The notes beneath the pieces are model-generated. The model saw only the letters and a program-made list of their open reading frames with translations, searched no databases and was not told where the DNA came from. From the NCBI RefSeq assembly GCF_000012985.1, contig NC_007645.1, positions 1,523,501-1,587,500 on the forward strand: a stretch of DNA of 64,000 nucleotides, read 5' to 3'. This stretch comes from Hahella chejuensis KCTC 2396 (GTDB lineage Bacteria > Pseudomonadota > Gammaproteobacteria > Pseudomonadales > Oleiphilaceae). The translations under genes were made by a program, and so were the position numbers. Shown piece by piece: positions 62,540-64,000 of the stretch (position 1 is its first letter; every line of letters begins with the position of its first letter).

Positions 62540-63103
62540 AAAGCCTCGCATTACAGTGGGAAGAGCAAGAACGCGCTGCACTCATACAGAGTTGCGGCGC
62601 TTGGTTATATGTGGCGGTATAGGCGTTGTCCGCCGGTGCGGTGTAAGTGTCTCCCGTCATAACGAAATCGCTTGCGCCGGTCATGTGCAAGAGCCTTGTT
62701 TCAAGCTGGCGGAGTTATACATATCGTTCGGCCCTGACTGACTGTGAATTGAGCCGCTAATCTGCTTAAACCCCTCATCGCTCTCCAGCAACTCTGTCTG
62801 CGCCTTGATGGCGGCGTATTCATACATGACCTGCTGTATTGAGCTGATAAACGGGAGTGTTGTCAGCAATTTGCAAGGGTGGCCAATTATTCTCTATCCA
62901 CGTTTATGAATACAGGGCTAGCATTAATACTAGCTGTCGAATCAAAAGGGTATTTGGTAACGTTGGTGACAAATTCACTCGAAACGCCCCATGTCTTTAC
63001 GCGGATAACAAAGATTTAGTGGGCGTCGATCATCACAGCTTTAATTGTGCAATGGCCTGCGCAATAGAATTACAACGAGCCTAATATTCAGAGGTAACTG
63101 AAC
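62540..63103. other. Stretch without a convincing gene
   Basis: About 560 bp. The best minus-strand frame is 62681-62869 (TTG start, 62 codons, IQQVMYEYAAIKAQTELLES), without a good ribosome site; it may be a small gene or the remnant of one. The composition is more AT-rich near 62900-63000. Nothing else recognised. Confidence 0.35.
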
Positions 63104-63592
63104 TTGAAAACAATAGAGCCCAGCAGTGAGCAAACTCAACGTTTTGTAGAATTAGCCCGGGAATATTGTCAATGGAGCGAAGCGAGGCCGGGCTCAGCAG
63201 AAGAAGAAATGGCGACAGCCGCCAGACTGCTGGCCAAGCTTTATGCGACGATTCTGGAGCTTCCTTTCGAACCGGCGGGTACGGACTTGGAGTTTGAAAC
63301 CATGACCCACGATGCCTGGCAAAAAATCTACCAGAGATTCGGTTCCATGCCATTTACGCAGTATCGCGATATCGACGACCCATTCGACATGCAATCCGCT
63401 TCCGTCAATGCGGGAGACATCGCCGATGACTTGGCGGATATCTATCGCGATATGAAAGACGGCCTGTCCTTATGGGATCACAATCACACCAGAGAGGCGG
63501 TGTGCTATTGGGAAGAAAGCTTTCGTATTCACTGGGGGCAGCATGCCATCGACGCGTTAAAAGCGTTGCATTGGCGTCGTCATAATTGCTAA
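63104..63592 (+). CDS. DUF5063 family protein
   Basis: A 162-residue acidic protein: FVELAREYCQWSEARPG at the N-terminus, DPFDMQSASVNAGDIADDLADIYRDMKDGLSLW in the middle and REAVCYWEESFRIHWGQHAIDALKALH at the end, which fits DUF5063. Function unknown. Start is TTG with AGAGG upstream. Confidence 0.8.
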   Translation: MKTIEPSSEQTQRFVELAREYCQWSEARPGSAEEEMATAARLLAKLYATILELPFEPAGTDLEFETMTHDAWQKIYQRFGSMPFTQYRDIDDPFDMQSASVNAGDIADDLADIYRDMKDGLSLWDHNHTREAVCYWEESFRIHWGQHAIDALKALHWRRHNC

Positions 63593-63846
63593 AAAAAAAT
63601 TCCAAGTTTGCGACAGTATCTGTCGCTGCAGAAGGTAATATTACTCCTGCGACGGGATAGCGAGGGACGCTCTCACCAAGGACTCACAAATGGACTCACA
63701 AAAGGATTAGCCCGCTGACCCGGCTGGGTCGAAACGGACTTATAAACGGAATTGACGCAGAAGCGCTGTTAAACCCAGGCATGGAGGCCGCCTGTCGTCC
63801 TTCTATCTGACAGAAGACCTTGAAGGGATTTCCCTGTATAAGAAAT

Positions 63847-64000
63847 TTATTTTTTCAGCAACATATCAATATGAGGAATGCCGTCCTCGTCATACTGCTC
63901 GGAAATAGTGACGAAGCCGAAGCTTTGATAAAACTTTTCCAAGTAAGCCTGCGCTTGAATCTTGATGTCGTGTTGCGGATACAGCTCCCGCGCCCAACTC
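63847..64000 (-). CDS. elaA: ElaA-like GNAT acetyltransferase, C-terminal part
   Basis: The frame enters from the right edge of the window, so only the last 51 residues are seen. On the minus strand it reads IKIQAQAYLEKFYQSFGF, then EDGIPHIDMLLKK and a TAA stop. This matches the end of ElaA, a small GNAT-family N-acetyltransferase of unknown substrate. The start lies outside the window. Confidence 0.85.
   Translation of the reverse strand, partial: SWARELYPQHDIKIQAQAYLEKFYQSFGFVTISEQYDEDGIPHIDMLLKK

Noticed and set aside
62857..63084. Plus-strand frame of 75 codons before the DUF5063 gene
   Set aside because: No ribosome site, odd composition and no recognisable motif.

Overview
The window looks like chromosomal DNA of a marine gammaproteobacterium. 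Protein content, codon use and the many secreted or two-paralog accessory genes fit the Hahella group (Oceanospirillales), but that name is an inference from general resemblance, not a search. Gene density is high, most genes are intact, and no IS element, prophage or CRISPR array was seen.

Layout. 1-10.2 kb: end of a YihY/BrkB membrane protein, an AsmA-like DUF748 protein, a DUF445 membrane protein, a bioA-rsmE pair (coupled by a TTG start) and a large Cache-PAS-GGDEF-EAL signalling protein. 10.4-15.2 kb: a methyl-cycle operon on the minus strand, sahR-metK-ahcY-metF, headed by a 12+12 bp inverted repeat. 15.4-21 kb: the divergent plus-strand central-carbon cluster tkt-epd-pgk-fba. 21-37 kb: a mixed series of hydrolases, envelope proteins and hypotheticals, including an OmpA-type lipoprotein, a beta-helix protein, a secreted metallopeptidase-like protein, a VIT/VWA protein with a GlyGly-CTERM-like tail and an App1-type phosphatase. 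37-45 kb: DNA polymerase II, then a GH19 peptidoglycan hydrolase followed by two paralogous lipoproteins that look like its immunity proteins, then a divergent amidase/LysR pair. 45-50.3 kb: a secreted esterase, a glycosyltransferase-like protein and a large di-heme oxidoreductase with LacI-type operator motifs upstream.

50.3-53.8 kb is the most remarkable part. A sigma-54-type promoter precedes a bacterial Ro60 protein gene (rsr, TROVE plus VWA). Directly downstream lies a dense non-coding array of eight Y-RNA-like units in about 1.1 kb. Five carry a circularly permuted tRNA-like module (T-arm, closed acceptor stem, then D-arm) and three are short stem-loops with no tRNA part. Three of the gaps hold a related linker able to form mutually exclusive hairpins.

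53.8-64 kb: small hypotheticals, a VOC protein divergent from a Cys-rich SufR-like regulator with two shared operators, a crotonase, a secreted M28 peptidase behind a CRP-type site, a GreA/B-like protein, a membrane/TPR-like protein, an AIM24 protein, a protein with two copies of a kinase-associated domain, a DUF5063 protein and the end of an ElaA acetyltransferase.
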